From: Linum tenue
Taxonomy: Eukaryota > Streptophyta > Magnoliopsida > Malpighiales > Linaceae
Direction: 5' to 3'
DNA length: 64,000 bases
NCBI GenBank assembly: GCA_946122785.1
Contig: CAMGYJ010000005.1
Coordinates: 89,212,547-89,276,546 of the forward strand
Shown one piece after another: positions 32,403 through 43,495 of this stretch. The position numbers and the translations under genes are program-made. Positions within the stretch are counted from its first letter, which is position 1. Each line of letters starts with the position of its first letter. The notes beneath the pieces were generated by a model, which was not told where the DNA came from, did not search any database, and saw only the letters and a list, made by a program, of their open reading frames with translations.

Positions 32403-33450
32403 CTATCGTCGAGCCATCCGCTCCAAAAGAGTGTTGGATCCATCCAACCATGTGGAGACCCTTGTCAACTGCTCCTCGAGGCGAGTGACTCGATCCTCGA
32501 GGTAGACTGCAGATTTGGAAGGGTCGGCTTCAGCCGATGAAGATGATGGTGGTGGTGCAGGGTGTCGACGATGGTGCTTGTGTGGCTGAGCAGGTGGAAC
32601 CTCTGCTGGTAACCCTGGTGGCGAAAAGAGACCCTCGATGTAACGGTATGGTCCAAAGACTTTGAGCAAGTGCATATCATTCAAGGTTCCCTCCAAAAAC
32701 AAGTAGTTCGCCCTTGTTTCGTGCAACAACTCAAGTCTACAGCCAAATACCGCGTGATCCCGGCGATGTAGGGCCCCAAGTGAATAACATCATTCCTCTT
32801 GTTGCCAATGGACTTGGTAAATGAAGTGGCCAAGATGGACCTTATATGGACACGCACTCCTCCATTAGTCATGACAGAGAAGGCGAGGAGGCATCTTTTA
32901 GTGATCTTGTTAGTCGATCCGAACTCGAGAAGATTGAATGCCCGATGAGCAAATTGATACATACCATTGGGGCATAAGGGTTGTGGTTTTGATACGAGTT
33001 GGATCGAAGCAGTGACGTTGATGCAATGGGAGGAAAACTTCCTTAAAGGCTGCCCTGGCATCGAAGCTCGGGATGACATCCACTTCAGGATTCTTCTATA
33101 GATCATCTTCCACCCCCATTGTTTGGGAAAGCTCATCAAGGTCATGACCCGAGGTATACCACCCAAGGTTAGAATTTGACGATGGGGTCACGAGTCCCAG
33201 AGGACTTCTTCTGGAACATGATGAAGGTGCTGAAGATTTCGATGTAGATTTCCTCAAAGATGCCATTAAGGATGTACCACAGCTTCTCTCATGGTATCTC
33301 CACAGTTCAATGCATAGAAATGTAAGAAGTCAAGCCGACAATGAAGCCCAAATGGGGCCCTCCTCCAAAATCTCATCATTCTTTGGAATGAAGGTGCCCT
33401 AGGGACCGTCAAAAGGTACGGGTGATTCAGGTTAGCCATCCAACAAAAAT
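32403..33450 (-). pseudogene. E2 Athila ORF1/env-like remnant
   Basis: Two frames remain. 33166-32681 contains FAHRAFNLLEFGSTNKITKR, MTNGGVRVHIRSILATSFTK and NKRNDVIHLGPYIAGITRYL, which align with TNGG...ATSFAQ...NRVDTMHMGGIITRLSRYF of E1. 32729-32403 is the proline/histidine-rich tail ending in YLEDRVTRLEEQLTRVSTWL, a short coiled coil. The start region near 33450 is too diverged to place. It is more diverged from E1 than E3 is, so it belongs to an older or distinct sublineage. Confidence 0.65.
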
Positions 33451-34662
33451 ATTTAATCCATACACCATATGTGGAAACATTTCATTAGTCCCAACTCGAT
33501 GAGGCGAAAAGGAATCCCCCCCCCCACCTTAAGATCCCACTATGATAATATGGATTGAAGGCTTTTCACAATATCAATTCCCACACATTTAAGCTCAATT
33601 GCGCACAAGGGACACCGAGGCATGGTTCTAGGTAATTCATAAATCAATCAACAAATCAAAATCGAACCTAAACCATGCCTCAATGGCCACCAACCATCAT
33701 TCACAAAAGAGAATCAACATTCCTTCAAACATTGCACTTGGTGAGCATTTTTCTCAATCCAACCCAAATCCTCCCCAATTTGTGCCCACCAAAGCTTAAT
33801 TAAGCTCATAACCACTTCATTCATCATTCAAATAATATTAATCGACTAACCCCTCGCCCAATTTCAACATTCATTCAATAAATCACAAAATTCCCCTCAC
33901 CTACAACCCTAATAAGATTCTCCAAATTTAACAGGTAAAATTTCAAAACGAACCCGGAGACTCAAGTAGGATCGAAGGGGAAGGTGAGGAGAGGGCGAGG
34001 GAGTCTAAAAATGTACAAAAAAATGCCCAGAGAGGCTCGCCAGAGCTTCGTCGAAAGCTCACCGGAAATCGCCTCGCCGGAATTAATCGAGCCCAAATCT
34101 CTCCAAAATCACGGCGAAGGTGCGCCCAGACGAGAAAAGATTGGGTCTATTTTTGGTTTTGGATTTGGGTGGCCGGAATTCGTCAAAATCGCTAGAAAAT
34201 GACGGTTGTTGCGATTTTCCAGTGAAGATTTCAGAGGATTCCGGTGGTGGTGTCGTGAAGTGAAGAAGAAGGGTTCACGACCCTTTATATAACACGAGCC
34301 CGAGGTTCACGGACAAATTTATAGTTTCACGATAGCGTCGACCGTGATAATAACCCTCGGACCGTGAACTCGAGCAAAAATGACACGTTTAAAAAACTAG
34401 GGTTGGCCTTTGTTCACGATCTCCGTCTCATTATCACGGTCGGCTAACCGTGATAATAGGGCTAAAACTGTGAACTGGTTAAAAACAAGGCATTTTCCAA
34501 AATATCAAAACTCGATCTAATCAACCGTGCCCCTAACTCGATCACAACACATCCAAAACATGTAGACACACAAATCCAGCACGGTGATCACCGCTCAACA
34601 ACTTGAACTCATCACTCAATCACAAAAAGAGAAAACAGGGAAATGGAAACAAACCTACGGTC
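33451..34662 (-). promoter_or_regulatory. E2 pro-env spacer with internal promoter-like module
   Basis: Non-coding. On the minus strand near 34400-34262 are GTTCACGGTCCGAGGG, TATCACGGTCGACGC, GTCCGTGAACC and then a TATA box (34284-34292, TTATATAAA) followed by GGGTCGTGAACCC. The order and place match the E1 and E3 modules. The stretch 33500-33900 has nothing recognisable. Confidence 0.5.
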
Positions 34663-34867
34663 GGTTGCCTCCCCACAAGTGATAGGTTAACATTGCTAGC
34701 TCGCCATTGCGGATCTTTCATGCTTGAGAGCACGAGGCCTCCGAGAGTGGATCCACCACGGTCTCGGGGCGAGGCTTGTCGCCTCTCATCTTAAGCTCCA
34801 AAGGGTGGCCTTCTTGGCCTGGCACTTTCGCCTTACCCTTGTCCTTCTTTGGGGTAAAGGTGTGGCT
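34663..34867 (-). pseudogene. E2 protease C-terminal tail and stem-loop
   Basis: The sequence TCGGTTGCCTCCCCACAAGT (34661-34680) is a mutated form of the stem-loop seen in E1, E3 and E4. The rest is the basic tail after the protease. It is cut off from the main protease by the nested element that starts at 34868. Confidence 0.65.
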
Positions 34868-35848
34868 TGATATGATCTCAATTTGGCCATTAAAATGACT
34901 GGAATTGATCGATCACGAAGGCAAGCCTGACACGTTAGAAAATACTGATTTTTGCCTAAGTGTTTATGACGATTTCAGGTACCCACTTTGGACAAGCATA
35001 ACTCTCACTTGGTGTGGTGGAAATTCGAGTTCTTTGGCTTGTGTTGAAGAAAAGGAGCTGCTCTTTCGATTGGTGTACTTTGGAGCCCAAGAGGAAGTCC
35101 AGAAGCTGAGCTTTCTAGGTGTTTAAAATGCTAGCTCAACACTGGGGAAACTGCCAGAATTGCCTAAGTATGCAAGCAGAGTTGGGAAGGTGTCTTTGAA
35201 GCTCGAGTTGTTGAAGATGGGAAAGATTCGAGCTTCCAAATTCACACCCCATGACAGCTGGTTTCTTCTAGTTTATCGACAAGGTATTGGTTGATCGAGG
35301 TGATGTCCAGAAGGGCTCGAACGAGGGGGCTAAAGATCGCTTCGAGACTGAAAATTCTGCCTAGAGACTAAGTAATCCGAATCCTAGTCGGATTAGGATT
35401 AGTAGAAAGTTTTAGTTTAATTGGTTTCTACGTAGAGTTCTGATTTCCTTTTCCAAGTAGAATTGTAATTGAACTTCTTTAAACGTTGTTAGGCATCGCT
35501 AGGTCTATTTAAGTAGAGTTGATTCATTGTAATAGTAAGTTTTTGATCAATTGAATACAAAGTTGAGCTTTGATTCATCTCGCTAGTTGCGTGAGGAATT
35601 GAGTTGGATTGCTTGGACGATTCTAAGCAATCGTGAGCTTGTATCGATCAGTTCATCACCCTGATCGTGGCCAAGCATCAACCTAAAGGTTTCTAGCCTC
35701 TTTCCCTTGTGAAAGTTGCACGAAAACTCTCCATCCAAACTACAAAACAACTCTGTTTTGTGAGGGTTCTTGTTCGAGACAACAATCCGAGGTTCTAGAC
35801 CTCTTGGCTGCGTAGCTTTGATCATAAACCCTGCCCAGGGGCTTATCA
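34868..35848 (+). repeat. 5' LTR of the nested gag element
   Basis: 981 bp. It ends in CTGCCCAGGGGCTTATCA. The downstream half holds a poly-A/T-rich segment and ATTGTAATAGTAAG near 35530, likely the transcript-end region. Confidence 0.95.
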
Positions 35849-35850
35849 AG

Positions 35851-35862
35851 TGGCATCATCGC
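35851..35862 (+). other. PBS-like site of the nested element (tRNA-iMet type)
   Basis: TGGCATCATCGC, two bases after the LTR, agrees with TGGTATCAGAGC at 9 of 12 positions. Confidence 0.5.
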
Positions 35863-35974
35863 TTGGTTGAAACGCAGTGGACAGTACGACGCATTGGACT
35901 AGATCAAAAGGCCCGTTTCCAGTGATCCTGCAGTCCGACGTCAGGAATTGAAAGAATAAATTGAAGAGCAATCC

Positions 35975-37135
35975 ATGGCGGGGCAAACGTTTAACATGGA
36001 TGAACTTCTTGATCGAATGGGGGAGCGATTCCATGCTGAATTCCAGGAGAAATTAGGTCAGTTTAAGAGGGAAGTTGACCAACGGTTTGACACAATTATT
36101 CGGCCGGAAAACAGGGTTCACGAAGGGGAAGTTTCCGGCGACGCAAATCCGGCAGACAATCAGGAGTTACTGGACAGGATTGCAGAATTGGAACGGCGAC
36201 TTGTCGTCGCCGAACCCCATCACGATCGTGCCCGTCGAGAACGGCGTGATAATCGGGAAGTAGACCCGCCGGCGATCCCACCAGGGATCAAATTGACCGT
36301 ACCGGCATACTTGGATTGGGAGCGAAAGATGGTTCTTTTCTTGCAGTGTGGACTTTACACAGAACAACAAAAGGTGGCTCTAGCTACCTTCGAATTCACT
36401 GACTATGCAACTCAGTGGTGGGAGAAAACTCGTCTCCGGCGACGGCAGAACTTGCAGCCAGAAGTAACGGACTGGGAAGAGCTGCGAGGATTGATGCGCG
36501 ATCGATTCATGCCGGCGTACTATCACAGGGAGGTCCAAGAATCGTTGCAAGCGATTCGACAAGGAGGGCGTGGTGTGGAGGAGTACTTCCGCGAATTGGA
36601 ACTGCTGCTGATGCGAACTGATGTACGAGAAGACAGAGAGGCCACGATTGCGCGATTCCTCAATGGGTTGAATCGAGAAATCAGGCAGGAAGTCGACCTA
36701 AGGTCATTTGTGGACCTCGAAGACGCTCTGCACCTTGCCATCAAGATAGAGAAGCAACAAAAGATGCTTCCTAGCCGAAAGTTTACTCCGGTAAGCAAAC
36801 AGGGGGCTGAGACAGTTGGTGAGTCCAATTCAATGCCAACTCGGCTTGATTCTCCCAAACCTGTCCCCAGAAATACGAATCCTGCTCCAATTGAGCGATC
36901 GGGAGGAATTCAGTGTTTCAAATGTCATGGCCGAGGCCATAAGGCCATCCAATGTCCCAATGTGAAGACACTGGTGATCAGAGACGGTGCTTACCTCACT
37001 GATGACGAGCAATCTGACTCTAGTGAGGAGAAGAAGGTCGACGAGAAGATTGAATTGGAAACTCCTGCACCTGGGAATCTTTTGGGAGTCAGCAGGAGGG
37101 CTCTAACCATCGCAAATGAGCCAGATTTAAGCTAA
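35975..37135 (+). CDS. gag: Gag polyprotein of the nested LTR element, 386 aa
   Basis: An unbroken 386-codon frame, the longest intact transposon gene here. Residues 1-100 are charged, with a likely coiled coil (about 60-95, QELLDRIAELERRLVVAE). The capsid-type retrotransposon gag domain spans about residues 108-262, with LDWERKMVLFLQC, ATFEFTDYATQWWE and YFRELELLLMRTD. A CCHC zinc knuckle CFKCHGRGHKAIQC lies at 314-327 and would bind RNA. An acidic tail (DDEQSDSSEEKK) follows. The start is the ATG shortly after the PBS region. Gag would build the virus-like particle that packages the element's RNA. Because the frame is intact while the protease is broken, selection on or recent activity of Gag is plausible. 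Confidence 0.9.
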   Translation: MAGQTFNMDELLDRMGERFHAEFQEKLGQFKREVDQRFDTIIRPENRVHEGEVSGDANPADNQELLDRIAELERRLVVAEPHHDRARRERRDNREVDPPAIPPGIKLTVPAYLDWERKMVLFLQCGLYTEQQKVALATFEFTDYATQWWEKTRLRRRQNLQPEVTDWEELRGLMRDRFMPAYYHREVQESLQAIRQGGRGVEEYFRELELLLMRTDVREDREATIARFLNGLNREIRQEVDLRSFVDLEDALHLAIKIEKQQKMLPSRKFTPVSKQGAETVGESNSMPTRLDSPKPVPRNTNPAPIERSGGIQCFKCHGRGHKAIQCPNVKTLVIRDGAYLTDDEQSDSSEEKKVDEKIELETPAPGNLLGVSRRALTIANEPDLS

Positions 37136-37141
37136 CGAGAC

Positions 37142-37775
37142 AACTTGTTTCATTCTCGTTGCCTGGTCCAAGGTAAGGTTCTTTCGGTGATCATCGATGG
37201 CGGGAGCTGTACTAACGTCATTAGTCAAGATGTAGTAAACAAACTTGGGTTGAGCACAATTCGACACCTTGAGCCTTACAATTTACATTAGTTGAATGAT
37301 TACGGGGCAATTCGGGTGACGAAGCGAGCTAGAGTAAACTTCGAAATTGGGAGGTATAAGGATGAGCTTGAGTTCGATGTAGCACCGATGCAGGCTGCTC
37401 ATATACTGCTGGGAAGGCCCTGGCAATTCGACAGAGGCCTTTGCCATTATGGGGATACGAACCAATGCAGGGTCCAGCACCAGGGTAAGCAATATACGCT
37501 TAAACCAATGTTGCCGGAAGAAGTCAGGGCGGATCGGCGGCAAGTGGAAGCTAGTCAGCGACGATCGAAGAGGGAAACGCCTGGTGAAGGTTCTGAGGAT
37601 CCCCACGGAAGTAACAGTGTGCTTCGGAAGCTGATGGTTACTCGGTATAAGAAGCCCATGACTCCTCGTCGGCGACGGCCATGCTCAACGGCGGCAAAAC
37701 AGGGCAGGAGAGAGGGGGAATTGGTTGGGACGATGTGCGAGGCGTCGAGCCTCGCCAAAGCTAGGGATACACTTT
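37142..37775 (+). pseudogene. Protease remnant of the nested element
   Basis: After the gag stop, CLVQGKVLSVIIDGGSCTNV gives an aspartic-protease active site (DGGS, common in plant gypsy elements). PYNLH-stop-LNDYGAIRVTKRARV and HILLGRPWQFDRG follow. The stop falls where relatives have Trp (LQWLND), a TGG-to-TAG change at about 37289-37291. The sequence ends in a basic stretch near 37775 with no reverse transcriptase after it. Confidence 0.8.
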
Positions 37776-37858
37776 AAATTTCCCCAAGAAGCTCACCCGC
37801 ACCTTACATTGGAACGACAGTACCTGAATCACTGAATCCAATTCAACCCAAAAGTGCT

Positions 37859-38302
37859 GTGGAAACGACAAAATTTGAAGGAAATTCGAGCTTAATGGGT
37901 GGACTCATTGGCGGCGATTCGATCCAATCGGCGGATGCAGAACCTATCCTTATCGACCCAGGAAGTTGTGCGAATGAATCAATTCGACTGGAGGTGTTTG
38001 AATTAAAAACCCCCAAATCTGAGTTGCAATTCCAGGGTTCGACGAGTTCAAACTTCGAAAGTGGCGGGAAATTGGGAAGTCGCGATTCGATGGCGAACAT
38101 AATGAGTCGACGATTGACACCGGTCCAGAACTTCAATTCGAAGTCAGGCGAAGGTAATGGGGGCCAGGAATTGTGCTGTAGATCCCTGAGGAAGAAAGCC
38201 CCAATCTCGAATCTGACGAACATTGCCCAGGTTGGCCAGAACTTTCAGTTCAAGCTACCATCTTATGATCCAATTTGGGAGCGATTCTGTGTTGAATATT
38301 AG
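37859..38302 (+). CDS. Uncharacterised ORF of the nested element, 147 codons
   Basis: An open frame between the protease remnant and the polypurine tract, starting METTKFEGNSSLMGGLIGGD and ending SYDPIWERFCVEY. I recognise no domain. It occupies the place of pol. It could be a relic of the pol C terminus, a lineage-specific gene or non-coding sequence. Composition is ordinary and no membrane segment is seen. Confidence 0.3.
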   Translation: METTKFEGNSSLMGGLIGGDSIQSADAEPILIDPGSCANESIRLEVFELKTPKSELQFQGSTSSNFESGGKLGSRDSMANIMSRRLTPVQNFNSKSGEGNGGQELCCRSLRKKAPISNLTNIAQVGQNFQFKLPSYDPIWERFCVEY

Positions 38303-38353
38303 ACCAAGAAGGCTAAAGCTTTGAGGTCAAAGCTTTTTTTATGGGGGAGGGAC

Positions 38354-39333
38354 TGATATGATCTCAATTTGGCCATTAAAACGACTGGAATTGATCGATC
38401 ATGAAGGCAAGCTAGACACGTTAGAAAATACTGATTTTTGCCTAAGTGTTTATGACGATTTCAGGTACCCACTTTGGACAAGCATAACTCTCACTTGGTG
38501 TGGTGGAAATTCGAGTTCTTTAGCTTGTGTTGAAGAAAAGGAGTTGCTCTTTCGATTGGTGTACTTTGGAGCCCAAGGGGAAGTCCAGAAGCTGAGCTTT
38601 CCAGGTGTTCAAAATGATAGCTCAACACTAGGGAAACTGCCAGAATTGCCTAAATATGGAAGCAGAGTTGGGAAGGTGTCTTTGAAGCTCGAGTTGTTGA
38701 AGATGGGAAAGATTCGAGCTTCCAAATTCACACCCCATGACAGCTGGTTTCTTCTAGTTTATCGACAAGGTATTGGTTGATCGAGGTGATGTCCAGAAGG
38801 GCTCGAACGAGGGGGCTAAAGATCGCTTCGAGACTGAAAATTCTGCCTGGAGACTAAGTAATCCGAATCCTAGTCGGATTAGGATTAGTAGACAGTTTTA
38901 GTTTAATTGGTTTCTACGTAGAGTTTTGATTTCCTTTTCCAAGTAGAATTGTAATTGAACTTCTTTAAACGTTGTTAGGCATCACTAGGTCTATTTAAGT
39001 AGAGTTGATTCATTGTAATAGTAAGCTTTTGATCAATTGAATACAAATTTGAGCTTTGATTCATCTCGCTAGTTGCGTGAGGAATTGAGTTGGATTGCTT
39101 GGACGATTCTAAGCAATCGTGAGCTTGTATCAATCAGTTCATCACCCTGATCGTGGCCAAGCATCGACCTAAAGGTTTCGAGCCTCTTTCCCTTGTGAAA
39201 GTTGAACGAAAACTCTCCATCCAAACTACAAAACAACTCTGTTTTGTTAGGGTTCTTGTTCGAGACAACAATCCGAGGTTCTAGACCTCTTGGTGCGTAG
39301 CTTTGATAATAAACCCTGCCTAGGGGCTTATCA
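38354..39333 (+). repeat. 3' LTR of the nested gag element
   Basis: 980 bp, paired with 34868-35848. A 140-codon frame (38358-38780) is open in this LTR but is stopped after 73 codons in the 5' copy (end near 35126). Confidence 0.95.
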
Positions 39334-39338
39334 TGGCT

Positions 39339-41914
39339 CATCTTTGCACACCACACTTTCTTCTTCTTCCCTTCTGGTTTAGTATCAGCCTTAGGTTCTT
39401 GTTTCATATCAGGCAAAGGAACAAAAGCACTAGTGGGGTTCGGCTTGAGTGGCTCACCTCCACTTCCAAACATACCCTTCGATTCCATTTCCTCTACATC
39501 GCCCTTCTTACTCTTAGTGTCTATCGAAAAGGTAATTTTCTCCTCTCTCTCTCTCAATATCAAAGTATCCTCATTAACATCAATTAACGGCTTGGCGGTG
39601 GCAAGGAAAGGACGTCCTAGTATGAGGGGCATATACACATCTTCACTAATATCCAAGATAATGAAATCCGTCAGATAATAGAATGTGTCCACCCTCACTA
39701 GGACATCTTCCACAATACCCCTAGGACTAATTACCGAACGGTCAACCAAGGTAACTCTCAACCTAGTGGGTTTCAATTCACCTAGGTTCAATCTCTTGTA
39801 AAGCTTAAATGGAATGACGTTAATGCTTGCTCCTAAATCCACCAAGGAGTTTACTATATGGCATGCTCCAATGCAAAGAGGGATACTGAAACTACATGGA
39901 TCTTGTTGCTTTTTAGGCAACTTGTTTTGGATGAAGGCCGAGCACTCCTAGCCCAAAGTGACGGTGGCGAGGTCTTCAAGCTTGTGTTTCTTTGCAAGAA
40001 GCCCTTTGATGTATTTTGCATACCTTGACATGTATGCCATTGCCTCCAAGAAAGGCATGGTAATGTTAAGCTTTTTGAGCATCTCCATGAACTTCCCGCA
40101 CTCCGCCTCCAATTGGTCCTTATGAACCCTTGTAGGGAAAGGAAGAGGAGTCTTGTACTCAGCCACTTGTGGTGGCATTGGCTATACCTTCTTAGTATCT
40201 TCTTGCTCCCCTTTCGTACCTTCTTGATCATCGACCGTTGGAGGAGTCTTCTCTTCTTCGGTTACTTCTTTAGCAACAACTTTCGTAGTTACCTCCCTGC
40301 TCCTCAAGAGAATAGCGTTGCACCTGGCGTTTTGATCTTTGAGGTTGGAAATCGTTTGGGAAGGTAGAGCTCCCATTGATCTTTTGGTGAGGATCCAGGC
40401 AAGATTGCCAATTTGTTTCTCCAAGTTTTGAAGACTCGCTTGATGACTTCTTAAACCCGCCTCAACCGAAGAAATCTTGGTTGTTCCTACATCCATGAAT
40501 TGCTCAATCTTCTCGAACTTCTCAGAGCTTGTACTCACAAAGGTAGTAACTAGTTCTTCAAGTTTTGCTAACTTGTCGGGTTGTTGTTGTTGGTACCCTT
40601 AACCACCTTGCACTTGGAATGTTGGTTGGAAGTTCGAGCCTTGAAATTGTGGCCTTTTTTTAATGAAAGGAGGCCTTGGTTGATAATTCCCCGTTGGTCC
40701 TTAGAAACCAGGGGTGTATTGGATTGCTTGGGGAAGAACAAGAGAAGTTCAGATGGTTTCGCCACCCCGGGGTTGTTGTTAAAGGGGTTGTTGTTCCCTC
40801 TAGCATTGGGGATGAAGCTCACTTGCTCCTCGGGGGGTGCTTGCTTCCTTCATCAATTGGCATTCCGAAATTTCATGGTTGGTACTTGAACACCAGTCAT
40901 ATGCCATCAACGGATTCTTCCCTTGCTTCTTATCTTCTAGAAGAGCATCAATCAACCAGTCAATCTTGGCGGCAAGTGGAGAACTCACTTACGTGGAGTG
41001 TACTTCTCTCTTGGCATCCCTTCCACCACGTCTCGTTAAACCACAATCATACCCTTGTGTCGCCATATCTTCAAGCAATTGGGTTAGTTCGGGTGGAGTC
41101 TTGTTCATCAACTTCCCTTGTCATAGAGAGTTAATGAGAATCTTGTCCTCTTGATGGCGACTGCCGTAGAAAGTCTCAATCCGAAACTTCTCTTCAAATC
41201 CATGATGTGGGCATTGGAGGAAAAAGTCAGAATACCTCTCCCATGCGTCCCTCAGTGTATCATCCTTCTCTTGGGCAAAATGGGTGATCTTCTTGTGCCA
41301 CTCTGCTATCTTGGAAGGGGGACAATATCGGGCCATGAACTTGTTGAGCAAGTCGTCCCATGAGGTAATCGAGAGGGGTGGTCTATTGTTGAGCCACCTG
41401 AGAGCATTCCCCGCTAGAGAGTAGGGGAATAGCCTCAGCTTCAAAGCATCTTTGGGAATCCCAGTGATCTTCAAACTTCCTGCAATCTCGATAAACCTAT
41501 GAACATGCTCCCTTGGAGACTCATCTCTAATCGATGGAATTGTACATTGTTTTGGATCATTGTGACGAGGTCAGGGTTGATCTCGAAATTGTTGGCGGCC
41601 ACGGGTGGATGCGAAATGGTGGGTTGAATGTCCGAAACCCGTGGAGCCATGTAGTATCGCATGGTCCTCAGTTCCTCAGCTCCCTCTTGAGCATTTTGAT
41701 TAGCCGCCATCTCGGCTTCACTTCGTTCCTCTTCCTCCGATTCAAACTCTTCCTCAACTACAACTCCTTCAACTTCGGGACCAGCTTGCAGTTGTTCCCT
41801 CTCTCCAATCCTTCTCCTTGCTTCTGCTAGCTCCCTCTCACAAGCCAAAAATCGAAGAGTGCGTTTGAGATTCTCGTCTAGTGGCGCCAAAGGTGTCGGA
41901 TTATTACGGGTCAT
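39339..41914 (-). pseudogene. E2 gag-protease (broken)
   Basis: Gag starts at ATG 41914 (MTRNNPTPLAPLDENLKRTL) and runs as ARRRIGEREQ..., with a shift near 41480. The capsid-like part continues at 41474-41121 (LRLFPYSLAGNALRWLNNRP, SWDDLLNKFMARYCPPSK). Near 40900 the zinc knuckle reads YDWCSSTNHEISEC, the first Cys replaced by Tyr. The protease frame 39920-39339 has NSLVDLGASINVIPFKL (catalytic Asp kept) and PLILGRPFLATAKPLIDVNE. It ends in a lysine-rich tail where the nested element cuts in. No reverse transcriptase follows. Several stops and shifts make it a pseudogene. Confidence 0.85.
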
Positions 41915-42040
41915 ACACCCTCCTACACACACTTCAAAGAAACACAACTCGTATAACACAAACAAGTTTCACACACACAAAACAAAAAGTAAACGCTAGA
42001 TTAACACCAAACAATCTTTTTAAAATAACGGAATGAAGCT

Positions 42041-42057
42041 CCCCGGCAACGGTGCCA
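42041..42057 (-). other. E2 primer-binding site (tRNA-Asp type)
   Basis: On the minus strand TGGCACCGTTGCCGGGG, which matches the plant tRNA-Asp complement at 16 of 17 positions. It lies six bases inside the LTR boundary. Confidence 0.85.
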
Positions 42058-42063
42058 AAAACT

Positions 42064-43495
42064 TGACTCGTCCCAAATATCACAATAAAAACCCCAATTA
42101 AGGCCCAAGTATAAACCTTTACTGGGTGCAATATAGGGCAAGTATGTTTTAAAAGTCAAACCCAGGCTGGTACATGTACACCTACTTTGATTGTTTGAAA
42201 CATTATCTAACAATTGGTTTTTGGTTAAAACTACGATTTATAACTAAAACGATTGAAAAAGTAAATGGTTTGTACACAAATTGGGAAGGCTTCACCTGGG
42301 TGTTGCTCCCCCTAGCTAACAATCATGATTTGTCCGATCAAATGCGAATATGTGGTAATGCCAGTTGTAAATCGTAGGGAAGTGCAACAAGTGAACAACT
42401 GTCACTCTCTTGGTCTCTAGTCCAAGGAATATCAAATCAAGCTACCAAGGTAGCGCTCTTGGCCCAATCGACTAAGGGTTGCTTACTTCACCCTCGAACT
42501 ATAGTTTGGACGACCAAATTACAACCTACCAAAGGTGCTAATACGTATTAAGAGGTTTTCCCTAATTCAACCTAAGTAGGTGACACAATTGGCCAAGGAA
42601 TTCCAACTTTTACAAGCCTCTTAACAAGAAGGGGATTTCCCTCTTCCTAGGTCAAAATGGCATAAGAATTGGAAATGCAAGAACACACACAATCTTCATG
42701 AAAATACCTCATAACTTTTATTAAAACACAACCACACACAATTCATTCAATTCATACAAGCATTCACATAATTGTAGCTAGGGTTTACTAACACCCATGT
42801 GAAAGAAGGGACTACTCCATACTAGGAGAAGGGAAAACACAAGGGAGAAGAAGGAAAACCATCAAAAAGATGCTAGCCTTGATCCTTGTGTTGAAGAGAT
42901 CCTCCTTTGGGGGAGGAATTCCCAATTCCTTGCTTGCTTGGAGATGAAACCCTAGCTTCTCCTCTTATTTGGTTCGTCACTTTCTCACTCTAAAAATCTG
43001 AGGAAGAAGAAGTTTCTCACACTAGGTCTCTCCTTCTTCTTCCTTTCAGCTAGCTCTTTATACTGCCATCGTGCCCAGTTCACGTCCAAGTTCACGGCCG
43101 TGAACATCAAAACGCGTCCTTGAATATAGTGAGCTGAACCAAAATGCACCGTTTTACTTCTTGGGTTCACGGTTTGTGGTTGCAGTTCACGGTCTTAGCG
43201 ACCGTAAACAACCTTGGCGTCAGTAACCTCAGAAACCCCTCTGGATGTTTCTTGGTTCACAGGTTGTGGTTCTAGTTCACGGTCCTGGAGACCGTGAACT
43301 TCAATGCTGGACCGTGAATACAGGCTGATTTCTCCTCTTTTCCCGGTGTTTACTCCTTTTCTTCCAACTTTCAACTCCTCGGTTGGTTTCACCTATTAAA
43401 CTCTGAAACACACTAAAACCACCCCTTTTGGAGCTCAATGGCCACAAACGTCAAAGAGAAACGGGGATAAAAAGTGTACAATTAGGCCAGAATCA
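42064..43495 (-). repeat. E2 right (5') LTR
   Basis: 1432 bp, from TGACTCGTCCC to GGCCAGAATCA in window orientation. U3 contains the perfect palindrome GTTCACGGCCGTGAAC (43090-43105) and several GACCGTGAAC half-sites. Confidence 0.9.

Larger units (their letters stand above)
34868..39333 (+). mobile_element. Nested gag-protease-only LTR element (TR-GAG-like), 4.47 kb
   Basis: Two near-identical LTRs (34868-35848 and 38354-39333; about two dozen differences by eye in 980 bp), TGATAT...TTATCA. A perfect 5-bp duplication TGGCT (34863-34867 and 39334-39338) lies in the E2 protease. A PBS-like TGGCATCATCGC (35851-35862) resembles the tRNA-iMet PBS TGGTATCAGAGC. A polypurine tract, GGGGGAGGGAC, lies at 38343-38353. 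The body encodes an intact Gag and a protease remnant but no reverse transcriptase, RNase H or integrase. Gag-only elements of this size are known in plants as TR-GAG; they need a helper element to move. Confidence 0.93.
28991..43495 (-). mobile_element. E2: Athila-type LTR retrotransposon lacking pol (-)
   Basis: Minus-oriented copy with a left (3') LTR 28991-30348 and a right (5') LTR 42064-43495. The body holds the tRNA-Asp PBS, broken gag-protease, stem-loop, dyad module, env-like remnant and non-coding 3' part. Reverse transcriptase and integrase are absent. It is interrupted by a complete younger element at 34868-39333. The flanks TGATT (28986-28990) and TCCCC (43496-43500) do not match, and the two LTRs differ in their U3 parts, so the unit may be a recombinant of two insertions. 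Confidence 0.8.
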
